Origin: Agelaius tricolor
Lineage: Eukaryota; Chordata; Aves; Passeriformes; Icteridae
Length of the DNA: 64,000 nucleotides
Reading direction: 5' to 3'
NCBI GenBank assembly: GCA_023055355.1
Contig: JALJCS010000001.1
Location: 70,039,381-70,103,380 of the forward strand
Of this stretch, positions 1-52,900 are shown one piece after another; the stretch's first letter is position 1, and each line of letters starts with the position of its first letter. The notes under the pieces were generated by a model. It made no database searches and was not told where the DNA came from. It saw only the letters and a program-made list of their open reading frames with translations. A program made the translations under genes and the position numbers.

Positions 1-2136
1 AAGTCAAACAAACAACATATTCCTAAACAACTTATTGCAGCTTTTCTTTCTGCTCCATTCAGATTCTATACTGTAGAAACAAATGCCTCAGAGAAAAGCA
101 ACATCACTTTTACTGTTAAAGGAATAAATACTTACATTACCAAAATAGAGAATTTTAAGTGAAAATCAAGATAATTAAAATCTTCTACTGCAGGAGCCTG
201 CTATTGAAACCAACTTTAAAAAAACCAGAGGTAAATCAATTGCATAAGTATTTTAATTAATTGCTTCAAATTATTCAATATTTTGAAAGTTACAAGACCT
301 AAATGCATACAAGCAAGTTTCCTGAGGTCAGGAAGATACCACACACAGCTGATCTGGAGCATAAAACCTCAAATTATTGGAGGGACTTCCTGTCCCTTCC
401 AAATCCAACCAATCTGGGCTTCTGTGATTTCTGTTTTGATGAGAATTATCTCAGCCATCAGTGAAAACATGCTGAATAGATCTGAATTACTTTTAATTTG
501 CATTTACAAATAGGCTTAATACAGATCAGTTGACATAAAGCAACTTAACCTGAAGTACTTTGAATGTGCGAGACCCTCATCCTCATAATGAAAAAATATG
601 TAACATGTCCAGTGATGTCAAATGAAGTCAGGATCTTACATCCCCACTTCCCTTATTACAGTAACAGAAAAAGGCTTGATGTGAGAACTGTCATCATACT
701 GTGAAAGAAATTGCTGCTATTCTCAAGCGATGTACATTTTGCAAAGTATAGATTTTACTGACATCCTTGATTATATAAATCAGCACACCAGACTAGAAAT
801 AGCACCATGCCTTGTTAGCTGAAAGAGATAAAGAATTTGTAATTTTTTCTATTTTTAAAACCTGCATTGCTCAAAGGAAATGAAATAAATGCAAGGTTTG
901 TTTCGTTTTTTTTTTTTTTAAAGGATATAAATAGGGAGCTTCAAAGCCTCCAAGGGGTTTATAGTTTTACATTAGCAATAGATTGAACATTAGTCCAGCC
1001 TGAAGAAATTATAAAATTGGAAGTAGCTGCAATTCTGGATGTTAACACAGAATTGTTCATCTGCACAGAGAGACTCACAGTAGATACCAGCTCACACTGG
1101 GCCATTTTCTGAACCACAAAAACTACCTGCTGTATCAAAGGATAGTTGTCAAATTTGCATCCATCTTCTAGGGTTAAAATAAAAAGAAACAGAAGTAGAG
1201 GCATAGATGAAGGTAAAAAATTCAGCTATAATGAGAAACATCCTCCTTAACCCTATTCAAGTTTAGGATCTTTAAATGACTCTGCTTGCAGGAAATAGGT
1301 AGAAGTGGGAATTTTAAAGAACAAAAGAGTGCAAGAGAAATAGCTACACCTAAAGAAAAAGCAGGAGAATATAATTTTAAATATAAAGAAAAAATGCTTT
1401 GAGTGGATTAAGGAACTAAGTCAGGATGAAACACCATATATCACCAAATTAGATATCACCAAATTAGATATCACAGTGAATTAAAATTTCCCTTAAAAAT
1501 TGAAAAGGTTTCAAATAGAACAAGGTAGCTACTGCTATTACACATTAGAGAATAAAAACAAATGCACACAAGGCCATGTCAATCCATGTCTCACAAGTAT
1601 TCATTTCAATATATACACAGTGCTTTCCTGAGATGAAGTGTAGATTTCTTATATGATATCGTGTTAAATAAAATGACAACTTTTATTATTTTATATGCAT
1701 TTTTACAGAATAAGCTATTTCATTATGACTGATTTGAACTGGAGTAATTCAACACTTCAAAAATGCAAACCCCACAGATTACAAAGCTTACAACCATGGA
1801 ACCATTCTTGGTTCCACTGAGAAGTATTATCAGAGGAATATGGAATTCCTATGAATTTACTTATGAATTTCTAGGATTATATTAAGTGACAGGTATTTCT
1901 TCTGAAGCATCTTTCATTTGATTTAAGCTCCAAATTTTGCTTTCAGAGACATCTGCAGAGCTTCCACTGAAATCAGAATTGACGCAGACAGCTGGAAACA
2001 GTTTGATTTTGAAAGAGTTAGCATATATAGGCAAATTTCTCATTTAAGTAAGTTTAATCAAAGGCAGCACTTTGACAAACTGCACTTAACTAGCTCAAAT
2101 TATCCTTTACCAATTACCACTGGAAATTTATCTCAC
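1..2136 (-). other. FIG4: FIG4 intron 21 (partial)
   Basis: AT-rich intron following exon 21. Both strands were read for the expected C-terminal FIG4 exons and neither was found, so they lie further left. One small tandem repeat (1439-1474); no recognised transposon. Confidence 0.75.
1439..1474. repeat. 15-bp tandem repeat, 2.4 copies
   Basis: Unit TATCACCAAATTAGA repeated twice exactly and then partially, inside FIG4 intron 21. Confidence 0.85.
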
Positions 2137-42215
<40,079 letters not shown>

Positions 42216-42324
42216 GGCGGGGGTGAGAGCGGCGGGGGCTGCCCGGGAACACGCCGGGAACAGCCGGAGCCGGGGGAGGAACACTCCGGGCTGAGCGGGG
42301 AACCACCGCCGGCACCGAGCGAAC

Positions 42325-42333
42325 CCGGAAGTG
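42325..42333 (+). promoter_or_regulatory. ETS/GABP-type site CCGGAAGTG
   Basis: Exact CCGGAAGTG, 110 bp upstream of the FIG4 start codon. ETS-family sites are frequent in TATA-less bidirectional promoters; function is inferred. Confidence 0.65.
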
Positions 42334-42345
42334 CCGGCGCGCCAA

Positions 42346-42386
42346 CGCGCAGGCGCGCCCACGGGGGGCCGCGAGAGCGCGCCTGC
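42346..42386. promoter_or_regulatory. Two NRF1-like GCGC palindromic words
   Basis: CGCGCAGGCGCG at 42346-42357 and the inverse-type AGCGCGCCTGCG at 42375-42386 are close to, but not exactly, the NRF1 consensus. Confidence 0.45.
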
Positions 42387-42429
42387 GTCGCGGAGTCGCG
42401 TCACGCGCGCCTCTCGGCAACGGCGGCTC

Positions 42430-42537
42430 CGGGCGCGGCGGCAGCGGCGGCAGCGGTGGGGCACCGGGGCAGGCGAGGCGGCAGCGGCGGCACTGCATCC
42501 GCACTCGCTGCTCCCGCCGGGAACCGCTCCCCGCGGG
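42430..42537 (+). other. AK9: Candidate non-coding first exon of AK9
   Basis: AK9 coding begins in an exon preceded by a splice acceptor, so a 5' untranslated exon must exist upstream. A strong donor GGG/GTGAGC at 42537/42538 inside the CpG island is the best candidate; a second donor CAG/GTAAAG lies at 42886/42887. The 5' boundary given is a guess. Confidence 0.35.
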
Positions 42538-42590
42538 GTGAGCACGGTCAGCACCAGGAACAGCTCCGCAGCCCCGCCCACGCCCCGCGC

Positions 42591-42600
42591 GGGGCGGGGC
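42591..42600 (+). promoter_or_regulatory. GC box (Sp1/KLF type)
   Basis: GGGGCGGGGC; two more GC boxes flank it at 42572-42579 (reverse) and 42621-42630. Confidence 0.6.
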
Positions 42601-42693
42601 CTCTGCCGCTCCCTCCCGCAGGGGGCGGGACGCGGCCGTTGCCCGGGCAGCGGGGGCGCGCAGGGCGGTGGTGGCAGCGGGGGCGCGCGCGAC

Positions 42694-42746
42694 GGGGCTC
42701 CCACCGGGAAGGGGGCTCCCACCGGGAAGGGGGCTCCTACCGGGAC
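42694..42746. repeat. 18-bp tandem repeat, three copies
   Basis: Units 42694-42711 and 42712-42729 are identical (GGGGCTCCCACCGGGAAG); the third, 42730-42746, has one substitution and a shortened end. It lies at the AK9-side edge of the CpG island. Confidence 0.9.
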
Positions 42747-43859
42747 ATGGTCCTGGGTGTGCGTAGGGGGATGTGTGTGTGGGTGTGTTTGGTTTAATCC
42801 TTTGCTTTGGTTGTGGTGGTTTTTGTGAATTAGGAATTTGGCCCTTGTGAAGGTTTGGGAGGGAGCGAGACTGCTGGGAACGTCAGGTAAAGCTCGGCCG
42901 GTGATTTTCTGTCGGGGCAATGGGGAGTTGGTTCACATGTGTGGCTTTTTTTCTTTATTTAATATTAAAATGTTTAGTGCAAGAGTGTCTGAACATTTGG
43001 GTTGGTGTTTCAAGACAAACTTTTTCAGATCCTCATCCTGAAGTAGATTTTTTTTGTTGAAATTTTAAATTTAGTTTAAAACTGACAGGGAGTTGTGTTG
43101 GGCTGTGCTGGATTGGGTGGTTGAATGTGGGTTTTGCTGAGGCTGTGACACTAAAGTGGCCCTCTAAAGACGGTGGAGTTTTGTTTTGTCTTGTCTTTTT
43201 CAAACAAACTTCAGCAAGCTCCTCAGGGTTTGGCCTCCATTTTGTTTGAAAGGTCCATACAAATTTTCCTCCAACTTATCTTAATAAGAAATTTGTTTAG
43301 GTTTTAGTTTGTTGTGCAGCGCTGGGCTTGCTACTGCCTGCATTCCTGGAAGAGCTGGGATTTGTGAAGAGGCTGATGGAAGAGATCAAGAACTGTGATT
43401 TAATTCCACAGAGTCTTGTCTATGTACCTGCCTGTGTGGACACAGAGAGTAGTTCCACTGACCATGACAGGGCCCTTCTGTGTCTGATGCACAAACCCAA
43501 AGATCTTGGGAGGCCCATGGCACATTTCAGGGACCAGAGAGAAGTCACAATTGTGTGGTAATTGGAAAAGGAAATTAAAATCAACAAAACAACCAAAACA
43601 GAGCAACAACCAATATGAGACTCATGAAGAAGTCATCAACAGCTTGTGATCAGGGGTTGTTCCAACAGTCCTTTCTTTTTCATAAGTGGATTTTCTCTCA
43701 TTTGATGGGTGCATTGTTTGTGTTCTGTAAATGCTTTTTCTTCTTATAAAAGTTTTCTCTTTTACAAATCCATTTACCTTGTAATTCACTTCCATTTTAA
43801 GGTAATTTTACACACACGTAACTACTGTACTTTATAACAAATTCTTTTTTTCTCTCTAG
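42747..43859 (+). other. AK9: Presumed AK9 intron 1
   Basis: Moderately AT-rich sequence between the CpG island and the first coding exon. No recognised repeat. The ORF at 43328-43561 is not recognisable. Confidence 0.6.
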
Positions 43860-43989
43860 CCTTAGAAAACACATGGCTTCACAAGAGGAAAAACAAGCTC
43901 AGCCCTTTACAGACATCTTTGATGAAGATGAAGCTGAAAGATCTTTTCTGTTGTCCAAGCCCACTTGCTTAATTGTCTTTGGAAAGCCA
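43860..43989 (+). CDS. AK9: AK9 first coding exon
   Basis: Acceptor TCTCTCTAG, 13 nt of 5' UTR, then ATG at 43873. Residues 1-39, including D-I-F-D-E-D-E and F-L-L-S-K-P-T-C, ending V-F-G-K-P, the first half of the P-loop. Donor GTAAGA on a codon boundary. Confidence 0.94.
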
Positions 43990-46900
43990 GTAAGATGTCT
44001 GATGGATGTGTTTTTGTCAGATATTCTGATAACAATTTTACTTTTCCTTTCAAAACATTAGTTTACCAGTGCTATCAAAAGGGTCAAATACCCGCTTTTT
44101 GGATTTTGCCACTTTTGAAATCCTGCAGAGCATGGTAAAAATTCAGGTCTTATTAAATGAGACCAGTTTTTGCCTTCAGTCAGTTGTGATTAAAAATGTT
44201 CTTACTGTACTTAAAAGTTACACGTTGCTCAAAACATTTCTTCTCTTTTGACATTGGCAACTGGATTATTTCTATTTTTGTGGTGGTTTAACCCCAGCTA
44301 GCAAGCAAACCCCACACAGCCTTTTACTCTTTCACTCACTCTGATGGGGTGGGACAGAGAATCAGAAGAGTAAAAGGGATAAAATACATGGGCTGGCAAA
44401 AGCCATGCACATGAGCAAAGCAAAACAAGGAATTAGTTCACCACTTCCTAGGGGCAGGCAGATGTTCAGCCATCCCCAGGAAAGCAGGGCTCCATCAGGC
44501 TTTGTGATGACTTGGGAAGACAAATGCTATCACTCCAAAAGGACTTCCCTTTCCTTCTCTTTCCCAGATTTATATGCTGAGCATGACACCTTGTGCTTTG
44601 GAATATCCTTGTGTGTCAGTCAGAGTCATCTGTCCCAGCTGTGTTCCCTCCCAGCTTCTATCCTCCCTCATTTTCCTCACCAGTGTGGCAGTGTGGAAAG
44701 CAGGAAAGGCCTTGGCTCTGTGTAAGCCCTGCTCAGCAGTAACAGAAACATCTCTGTATTACCAACACTTTTTTCCCTGCACAAATCCAAAGCACGGCCC
44801 CACACTAGCTACTTTGAAGAAAGTTAACTCTACCCCAGCCAAAACCAGAACAATGCTATTAAAATGTTTTATTTTTTAATAAACTTGATATATTAAAGAC
44901 ATAAATTGGTGTAAAATAACCTTCAGGTTAATGTACTGACTTACAGGCATGCAATGAGATATTACAGATCTTAATATTAAAACTTTGACAACTTTGTATC
45001 CTATATATTTGGAAATTCAAAATCCACTGAGGTGTCCTGATAAAAGGATCTATACTACCTTTTAACTCTAAGGCAAGTCTGTATTTTTCTCAACTAATTT
45101 GTGGCCTCTTGATGTTTTGTAAACCTAAACTTTTCAGATTTCTTTTTTCCCCCAAATATGAGTTTGCATTATTGCCTCAGTTTGCTGAAGAGAGTTCTTT
45201 TTTTTTGATACAAGTTTGCCTTATAATGCGTCTTATGCACTTGTAAGAGTGCACTCAGCTCAACAGAAAACTACAGTGAACTAACTCATCAAGTTTTGAA
45301 TAAACATCAAAATTTTAACCTTGCATGAGAAAGGTAACTTTATGTTTCATAGACCAAACCACCATAAGATGCTCATTGAAAGACAGTACAAAACATTCTC
45401 ATATTCTCAACCATTGGCTTCAGTAGATGCTTGACGTCAATATAACAAGGTATTAAAATTGTACAGACCTTACCAGGAAAGCAGGGAACAAAATAGTTTA
45501 TTTTTATGGTAATATCTTTTATATATCTGACTGATGTGCAGAGTACCTATCCTATTTAAGATATATCTTTTGAATTAAAAACATAGTGCTGTTAAAGCAA
45601 AGCCAAATACATATATTCTCATCACACCTGTAAAATGTAAGGTATGAGTAGGCTGGAGTGTTTGTTGATAAACTCTTAACTGGGAATGCAATTTATTTGT
45701 TGAGTTTTGTTATTTTTTATCGTGAAATTTATCAAGGAAAAAAATTGTCCTGTCAAAACAGGTCTTCTTATATGCCCTAAAAAAAGGGCACAATCCTAAG
45801 GGTGGAAGATGGTGAGTTTTGCAAAATCCCATTCAGTTAATCACTCTTGGAAGCCTTGTAGCTCTCAGTTATGTTGGTTTTCCTCTGGATTCATGTAAAT
45901 GATAAAGATTTTGTCAGTATCTAACCAGATTTGTGGACTTACAAGGGCAGTTTTTAAGCATTTGTCGTTTTAGTAAAAAAATATTATCCCGATGTATCCT
46001 ACTCAGAAAGGGTTGAGTAGCTTTCCATCATAATTTGCATTGAGGCTGAAGATAATACATCTTAGTCCTAAGGAGTTCCTCATAGGAATCTGTGGTCAAA
46101 TCATAGCTGAGTTTTACACAGAGTTACACAGAAACAAAATCAATATAATGACTTTGGAGATAATTAGCTACGAGTAGCAGCATATTAGCAATGCTAGGCA
46201 ATATGAAGCAGAGGATGATATTAAAAAGAGTGTTTTGTGTTTGCCCAATGCATAACTCAGAGGCCCTAATCCCAGTGGTAGATTTTCATTGTTTTTATCG
46301 TGTGAAAATATATTCTTCATTGTGTTACATGTTTGGTTTTGTTCTGTCTTTCTTTTAAAAGTGTATTTTTAATTTTAAGGGTTCTGGAAAGAAAACGTTA
46401 GCTAGCAAACTAGCACAGAGATGGAACTGCATTTTCATAGAAGGTAAACACATGCTATATTTGGAACATTGCTTTGGCTCCACAATAGCTTTACTGTTCC
46501 CTGTAATTCAAAGGACATGTTTCTGATTGCAGCAAACACTTCTGATAAGACCAAGTAATCATTTTACCAGAAATAAAATTACTGATCATGGTCTTTCATT
46601 TATTGAAAGGCTTAGAAAAATCACTGTGGGGGTTTTTTTTAATCATAAATTCTATTCCAAATCCTGTAAGGGAGTTCCTGTGACCCTTTTTGTTCACACG
46701 GAGGCAACTCATTCAACTCCAAAGAGTACAGACATTTTCCAGTGCAGACCATGAAAAAATAGGAGGCTCTTTCCTTTCTATTTGTGCAGTGTCCAATACA
46801 AGGGGGTGTACTTCAGGAAACAGAGTTATTTATCAAATGAAGTACGTTTACTTTTGAAGATTTAGGGTTGTAACATGGTAAAAATCACTTTTAATGAAGA

Positions 46901-49900
46901 GGTCTTTTGGCTTAGATATATATAGAATTTTTATATCATAGTATTGTATAGCAGGAAAAAAAGTTAATACCTGGTCCAAGACATAGATCAGGCCAAAATC
47001 AGAACACACTTCTTCTTAATTAATGCACTTCTTAAGGAATGTACTTAAGCCAGTCCACTCTGTTTGAATGTATTTAAATCAGTACTGACAAATGTTCATC
47101 AAATTTGTTTTAAAAAATGTCTAGGCAGTCTTTCTCTGTAGCACTCTCTGCCGTTAGAAAGTTTTTCTTAGTAACCAATCTAAATCTCAGTTACTGTGCT
47201 TTTAAGCCTTATTTCTAATTCAGAGAATTACTCTTACTTTGTTCATGATATTTCTTTTAATCTTCTTTTAGCTAGTGAATGCACACATGTGTACACACTT
47301 ACTGTTATTTATGCTAGTAAATTGTTTTCATTTTCTACATCAAAAAAGGAAGAAACAAATAAATTCAGCATGCATAAACATGAATAATTTCATTCAGAAA
47401 GGACCTCCAGAGATGACTGAGTCAAACATTCCTCTCAAAGCGGGGTCAACTAGAAAGGGCAGCTCAGTTCAATCTGGAATATCTCCAAGGATGGAGACTA
47501 CACCTCCTCCCAGAGAAACACTTTGCAATGTTTGACTGCCTTCTTGATGAAAAATTGCTTCCTAATTACCCCCGTTCAAATTTCTAATGTTCGTATTTGT
47601 GTCTGTTGCCTCCTGTCCTAACTGTGCTCCGTGGTGACCGTGTGTGTGTCTTTGTGACCTCCCAATAAATAATTTTAGATAGCAGTAAGAGCTGTCTGGT
47701 TTCCTCCAGGCTGGACAAGGTCAGTTCTTTTGGCCTCTCCTAGGCTGTTCATTTTCTGCTGGTTTTGGTGTCCTCCGCTGAACTTGCTCCGTAGTATCAA
47801 CATCTGTCCTGTGCTGGGTTAAAAATAAACCGACAGAAAATTATTGGATAGGAAAGATGTTTGCAATCTTATTAATGATACAATACTTTCTATTCATTTA
47901 TCCAGTGAATTGGTCAATACTCATAAATAAAACAGGGCCAGGGTGCACACAGATTGCTGATTTTCAGTTGCCTGTATTGTTAATTAGTACACTCCCTGTC
48001 TCAGTTTTGGCCCATGGCAAACATTGTTTTCTTGAACACCTGTCCATAGTATGAAAGGTAGGATGTGCAACCTAGTAGGAGCACTTGGAAAACAGCCACT
48101 GTTTTGAGAAGAAAGATTAGGGCTATATAGTCATGGGTCACCTGGATTCAGGACCTTTCCCAAGCCTGGTTTATTAGTAATATAAATGTAGCTATAAGAA
48201 TCATTCTTGGAAACTTTTATACAATGTCTGATTATTTAATTCATAGAGAAATGTGAAAGACTTCTAGGGTCATTGTAGTATGATGTCACTATCCACAGAG
48301 ACATAGGGCAGTCTTTGAATTTGATGGATGTCACTTTTCTTAAAGTAGATGATTTTGTGTGTCTAAAGAGTTCTTCTAAATCTTGGTTTCTAAATTTAAA
48401 GAGTGATTGAACTCAAATAATCATCTCTGGATTACAAGACAGTAAGACTGATTGAATTTAAATAAGTAGTTCAAATAATCCTGCAAAACTGCTGTTGTGC
48501 ATGTGTTTAACCCTGTATATACTACAAAAAACTGTTTTTGTGTAGTATATACAGGGTTAAATTGTAGGAAGAAACACCTACCCAGTCCTTGCCATAAGGC
48601 ACCAGGTTCTGGATGGGCAAAGTATAATAATGGCCCTAAGTATAATGGCTTCTCATTCAAAATAGTCTGGTTGCTTGGAGCACACATAGATCCTCCTGTG
48701 TGTGTATGTGTATGTACATATATATCTGCAGGTACAAGTCTGTTTAGAAATGATTTTGTATTAATTATTTTTCTTATGTTTGATATGCTTCCTTAGCCTC
48801 AGAAGTAATTAAAACGAATATTCAACAAAGATCAGAATATGGACTTCAGGTAAAGGTCTAATCTTCTAGTAATTTTTGTCACATTTTTAACAAACACTTA
48901 CTATAAAAGACTATGTTTTGCATTTTACCCTAGTGTCAAAAATTGCTTTGTGAAGGGCAAAGTATTCCTGAGGAACTGGTGACAAAAATGATTCTGCAAA
49001 TGATTGAGTCACCAGAAGTTGCTCATTATGGTAAGTGTATTTGTAGCCTAAACTTCTTAGAATGTGCTACTTATAATTTTACATCCATTTCAAATCTATT
49101 GGTGCTCAAATACAATTCTAGCTTTTTCTCATGCTCTTCAGGTTGTGGAATATCAATAAACTGAAAGTGTGTTTAGGGATTAATTTACCAGTGTGGGAGA
49201 TCAGAAAGTGTCATACTGATCCTGTGTTGTGTTGATTTTGAGAAAATAATTTTCCCAAAATTTTAAGTGTTGATATGACTCTTATTTGACAATGTTATCT
49301 GTTCCGAATAGGATTTAAAATACAGATATTTTATTCTTCAATACTTCTGTAACAACAACATAACAAAAATCCATCAGCAAAAATCCATCAGCAAAAACAT
49401 TTTAAGCATTTTAAACAATGTAAAAGAAGGAAAACAGATTACTGAAAATGCAAAGTATAATGGCTTTTTTTCCTCTTACAGAATTGTTTATTCCCTTTGC
49501 ATTTTGTCACACAGAGTAGGATGGATGAGAATAGTAATGGTAGTGGCTATAACTCTACTATTTGAGGAAAGATTTTGAATTGAGGGTGTCAGGACAAGTG
49601 CTGCAGATCTTGCTAATGTCTGAATCTGCTTCCCTGATGAGGAAACAGATGTACTGCCAAGAAGAAAGGAGGTAAAAAGGAAATGTAGTTTCTTTTTCTT
49701 GTTTTGACTTTCATTTGAAATTTCCATTATAGGAGAGAGACAGGTATAGTGCCAATGTTAGTTTCTACTGCTCTAAAAACTAGCCTGCTTTTTAAGCTTT
49801 CGGTTGCAATGGGTTTTATTTCTTTTCTAGTACATGACTCAGCAGTTTTGCAAAATATACAGTCTTACCTGGTGAAGCCAGGCTTTTAAAACAGTATAAA

Positions 49901-52900
49901 AAAGAGAAATAGGGAAGAAATTTTTTAAAAAGAATTGCTGGAAGAGGTAGCAGCAGAAATGGCAGTCTCTTAATATGTATGTGAGGACTTTGGTAAAGGC
50001 ATGAAGAGGCTTCTGTGTTATTGGAGTTCCCCTCCTTGAATCAGTCTGAAGATGTTTGTATCACAGAGGAGCACAGAGGTCCTGGAGACTGTAAAGATGA
50101 CTGTAAAGTTTGGATAAAGTTTGGTTCTTGTAGCCATGACACTTTTTGCATTACACATGCCCCAAAGCAGCAAGGAATAGAAAAACCAACATCCTCACTA
50201 TTTTTCCTACCAACTAGAACTGACCTCCAAAACCAGTTTTTGTTTTAGTATTTCTAGTAACTTTTTCAGTCAATTCACTTTAAATTATTCATTCAAGATT
50301 TTAGAAACTTTTGTATGAAAGATTGGGTTTTTTACCTTTGGTGTTGGTAAAATGCAAGTTTTTAAACAGTGTACACAATAAGTGTGTCTCAAAAGCTTCT
50401 TGGTAATCCCCTGGTTACTTTTTAATCTAGTTGATAGTTGCCTTAGATATACTTAATGATTTTTAGCCTCCTCACATTATTGATTTGGGAGCAAACACTC
50501 TCTCCAAGAATGGTTTTCCATGTTACCCTTCCATTTCCCTCACTTCAGCTGTTGTTATCTGGGATGTGTTGATAAGCAGAGGTTGTGCACGTTCTTCACA
50601 CCTCACTACCAGTTAGAATTCTCTAAAGGTATCAACAGTTTAGAATCCAGGATTTTAATTTCCAAGATGAATGACTATATTTTGCTATCCCTTCGTTATC
50701 TTCTTCTTCTCTTGCATCTATTGTAGCTTCTATAGAAGTAGGAGTCTTCACTTCTAACACCTCTTGCAAAGACTGCTGCCACATTTTTGTGCTGCCCAGA
50801 CTTGCACTTAAATGTTATCACATAAAATTGTAAGTGTGCACTGTTTCTCTAAGGGAATATTCTCATTATTTGGCTAAAAACATCCACCTGATTTTTGTTT
50901 AGTCTCTCATCCTGGCCTCATGAATATTGATTTTGTTGCTATTCAGTAGTTCTTACTGCATGCATACAGCCATCAGCAGTTTCAGTACTTTCCTAGGAAC
51001 TTGAAGCCACAAGTTCATCTGTGGGGCTGAGCACTGTAAAACTAGGAAAACATATTATTACCACTCTTCTTGTCATGTCGAGCCAATGTCTGTTTGCCTA
51101 ATAGGACTCAGCACTGGGAATCCTGAGTGAACTGATGCTTACCAAATGATCCATGTGCATACTATGTGCATAGTGCCTCTGAGAGGCAGGAGAGTGGTTC
51201 AGACTCCCTTCATTAGATGGCAAAACATTTAAAGGTTGTGAAAAAAGCTTAGACTCCTAGTTTAATTGCTTTAAATTGTAGAGTGGCTACTCTTTGCAGT
51301 GCCTTTTATATCTAGTTGGGTGGGTTTTTTTGTTTGTTCGGGGTTTTTTTTTTTGTTGTTTTTGGTTTTTTTGTTTTAGTTTTTCAGAATGCTGAACACT
51401 CACTTTATTAAAACTATACTAGATTACATTACAACTATATTAAAGAGGGATACTATACTATACTATACTATACTATACTATACTATACTTAGTACTAACT
51501 GAAAAGACTCGTGACTGTTTGCAGACCGACAGTCCACACAGCTTGGACCTGATAGGCTAATTAACATAAACAGTCTTCACCAGAATCCAATTACAAAATT
51601 CCTTCAGGTAAACAATCTTCCCACACATTCCACATGTGCAAAACACCAGGAGCAGCAAGCAGAGATAAAAATTGTTTTCCTTCTGTGCTTCTCCAGGAAA
51701 AAGCCTGAGAGAGAGAATTATCTCTTTCTGTTCAGAGAATGTGAATCCCACATCTATGAAGCCTTTTAGTGGCAAAACGGGTCACTGAAAGCTTGTCACT
51801 TTTGAGGCACTAAAATGTCTGAGCTGGGTGCATAAAGCAAGTGGTCTGAGTCTAGTCTTTAATGTCTACATGTTTTTAATAGAGTTAACATATGTTGAGA
51901 GTACTCCATAAAGCTGAAAACAATACACTTTTTTTGTCTGTATTTCATCTGAAGCAAACATGAGTGCACAGTTTCTTTAATAGTGTTGTGTCATGTATGT
52001 GGTTTAAAATTGTACCACTACATGCATTGTTTAAAGGAGATGAGTATAAATAGCTCTATAATTGACAAACCATCTTAAAATATGTTCAATTAAATGTATT
52101 TGGCAGGTTATGTTCTTACTGGATTTCCTTCTCTCTCGGAGGAATACTTGACTATTCCACAACAAATAGAGAAAATAAGGAATCTAAAATTAAAACCGGA
52201 TTTCCTGATTACCATTAAGGTAATGTCATCTTCAGTAACTTCCTAGTATTTTTCCTAATTATTAGTAGATTCATATGCTATGCATGTCAAATATAATATT
52301 TTCCTCTGTATACTTGAGTACAGAATTCATTGAGGAATGATAAATTCTTCTCTTTATATTGGAATAGAGTTTCGCTGGTTTGTTCCATTATAAGCATTGA
52401 TGAGGTAATGAACATGTCCTAGAAATTTAGCAGCAGTTACAGGTTTTGCACCTCCACCAATTAGAAGATAGAGGTTTTCAAGAAAGGGAATCTTTGAATT
52501 ACATGATTATGATGGAATTTTTGACACATGTAATTTGCCACTTGTGTAATGCAGGAAGAAACTTCTCACATATGGAAGTTAGAAAGTAGTTAGAAAATAG
52601 TTTTATTTTTCAGTCACTAATTGTGAAACTGCTTAATTATTAATTCATCTTGTTTACAAATCTCAATTTCTTCATGAGCAGTGATGTGACATACCAGATA
52701 TTTTACAAAATTACTCTGAAATAAGCAGAGAAACATAAACCATTGTTAGTGTGGGATTTAGAGGACTTTCTCAATGTAACTTAAATGAATGGAGTTGCTT
52801 GCTATGTCCACATTAGTAAGCAAAACAAGGCAAGAGGATCTCTTCAGACCTCGGGCCAGCTGCTTTGGCCAAACACTGCTAAGCTGTCGTGTTAGTTAGA

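Larger units (their letters stand above)
46444..48796 (+). other. AK9: AK9 intron after coding exon 2
   Basis: Intron of 2.35 kb with an old CR1-like remnant, a clear antisense CR1 fragment and a 20-bp perfect inverted repeat. Confidence 0.75.
49031..52106 (+). other. AK9: AK9 intron after coding exon 4
   Basis: Intron of 3.08 kb. Holds a 14-bp tandem duplication (49364-49397), a T/G tract (51327-51380) and an LTR (51390-51752). The 49.5-51.3 kb part shows nothing recognised. Confidence 0.7.

Noticed and set aside
120..170. GTAAGT donor-like site on the minus strand, considered as the end of FIG4 exon 22
   Set aside because: The sequence upstream of it does not encode any of the expected FIG4 C-terminal residues and contains stops.
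959..1204. 81-aa minus-strand ORF considered as a FIG4 C-terminal exon
   Set aside because: Its translation does not resemble the FIG4 C-terminus and it lacks a phase-matching acceptor.
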